From positions 1 through 31,091 of the forward strand of contig JAEYZH010000201.1 of assembly GCA_023430685.1 (NCBI GenBank): a stretch of 31,091 nucleotides of DNA, in the 5' to 3' direction. The DNA is from Pseudomonadota bacterium (GTDB taxonomy: Bacteria; Pseudomonadota; Gammaproteobacteria; Xanthomonadales; Rhodanobacteraceae). The notes beneath the pieces are model-generated. The model did not search any database. It saw only the letters and a program-made list of their open reading frames with translations, and had not been told where the DNA came from. How positions within the stretch are numbered: the stretch's first letter is position 1; every line of letters begins with the position of its first letter. Positions 31,044 to 31,091 of this stretch are shown piece after piece. Made by a program: the position numbers and the translations under genes.

Positions 31044-31091
31044 CGCCCACAGGGTGGGCGCCTGCGGAAGGGTTCGCGCAGGAGCGCACCC
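31044..31091. repeat. Paired palindrome (BIME-like REP), copy 2, cut by the window edge
   Basis: CGCCCAC-AGG-GTGGGCG at 31044-31060 repeats the first copy 104 bases later, with nearly the same connecting sequence and the start of the second palindrome (GCGCACCC at 31084-31091). Between the copies TCGCGGG and CCCGCGA form a third hairpin (about 30998-31021). Confidence 0.8.

Noticed and set aside
30826..31089. Minus-strand frame over the right-edge repeats
   Set aside because: It is built from the translated palindromic repeats (GAHPVGDWR-type peptide) and has no coding signature.

Overview
The window is GC-rich (estimated by eye in the mid to high 60s percent) and densely coding. It most likely comes from the Xanthomonadales/Lysobacterales (Lysobacter, Dokdonella or Rhodanobacter-like gammaproteobacteria). 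The reasons are the gene pair xerD-dsbC at the left edge, a complete type II secretion operon in the Xanthomonas 'xps' order E-F-G-H-I-J-K-L-M-N-D with a lipoprotein secretin, a probable exosortase-H-associated membrane protein, and short heptamer and REP-like palindromic repeats typical of that order. No tRNA, rRNA, CRISPR, prophage or transposase gene was seen.

Layout: the last 21 codons of xerD (2-67); two tandem dsbC-type disulfide isomerases (259-1792); purL (1915-5850); a membrane protein resembling the exosortase-H partner (5923-6651), whose start lies between two inverted arrays of a 7-bp repeat; the T2SS operon gspE to gspD (6838-18298), interrupted only by a 170-bp near-perfect inverted-repeat element between gspE and gspF; a small lipoprotein gene overlapping the end of gspD (18288-18695); a monocistronic, apparently highly expressed secreted surface protein with a recognisable promoter, structured leader and strong terminator (18730-20365); a secreted Ig-like-domain protein of unknown function (20475-21812); a periplasmic parvulin-type prolyl isomerase (21945-22895); a surface-polysaccharide locus of ABC permease, ABC ATPase with sugar-binding tail, methyltransferase, an unusual protein with a PqqD/RRE-like N-terminus and a GT-A-like core, and a GT2 glycosyltransferase (22948-28847); and, convergent on the minus strand, an OPT-family oligopeptide transporter (30829-28853). 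The right edge carries two copies of a paired-palindrome (BIME-like) repeat.

The genes share an envelope theme. The DsbC proteins correct disulfides in the periplasm, the T2SS exports folded proteins, the two secreted proteins downstream are plausible cargo or surface components, the parvulin helps periplasmic folding, and the Wzm/Wzt-like transporter with its modifying enzymes exports a polysaccharide. purL and the OPT transporter are housekeeping neighbours.

The most unusual items are the two inverted heptamer-array elements placed at translation start regions inside operons, the PqqD-like/glycosyltransferase fusion in the O-antigen-type locus, the long Ala/Pro/Lys tail on GspL, the GspE without its cysteine zinc motif, and the lipoprotein coupled to gspD. 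All functional calls rest on reading motifs by eye; no database search was run.
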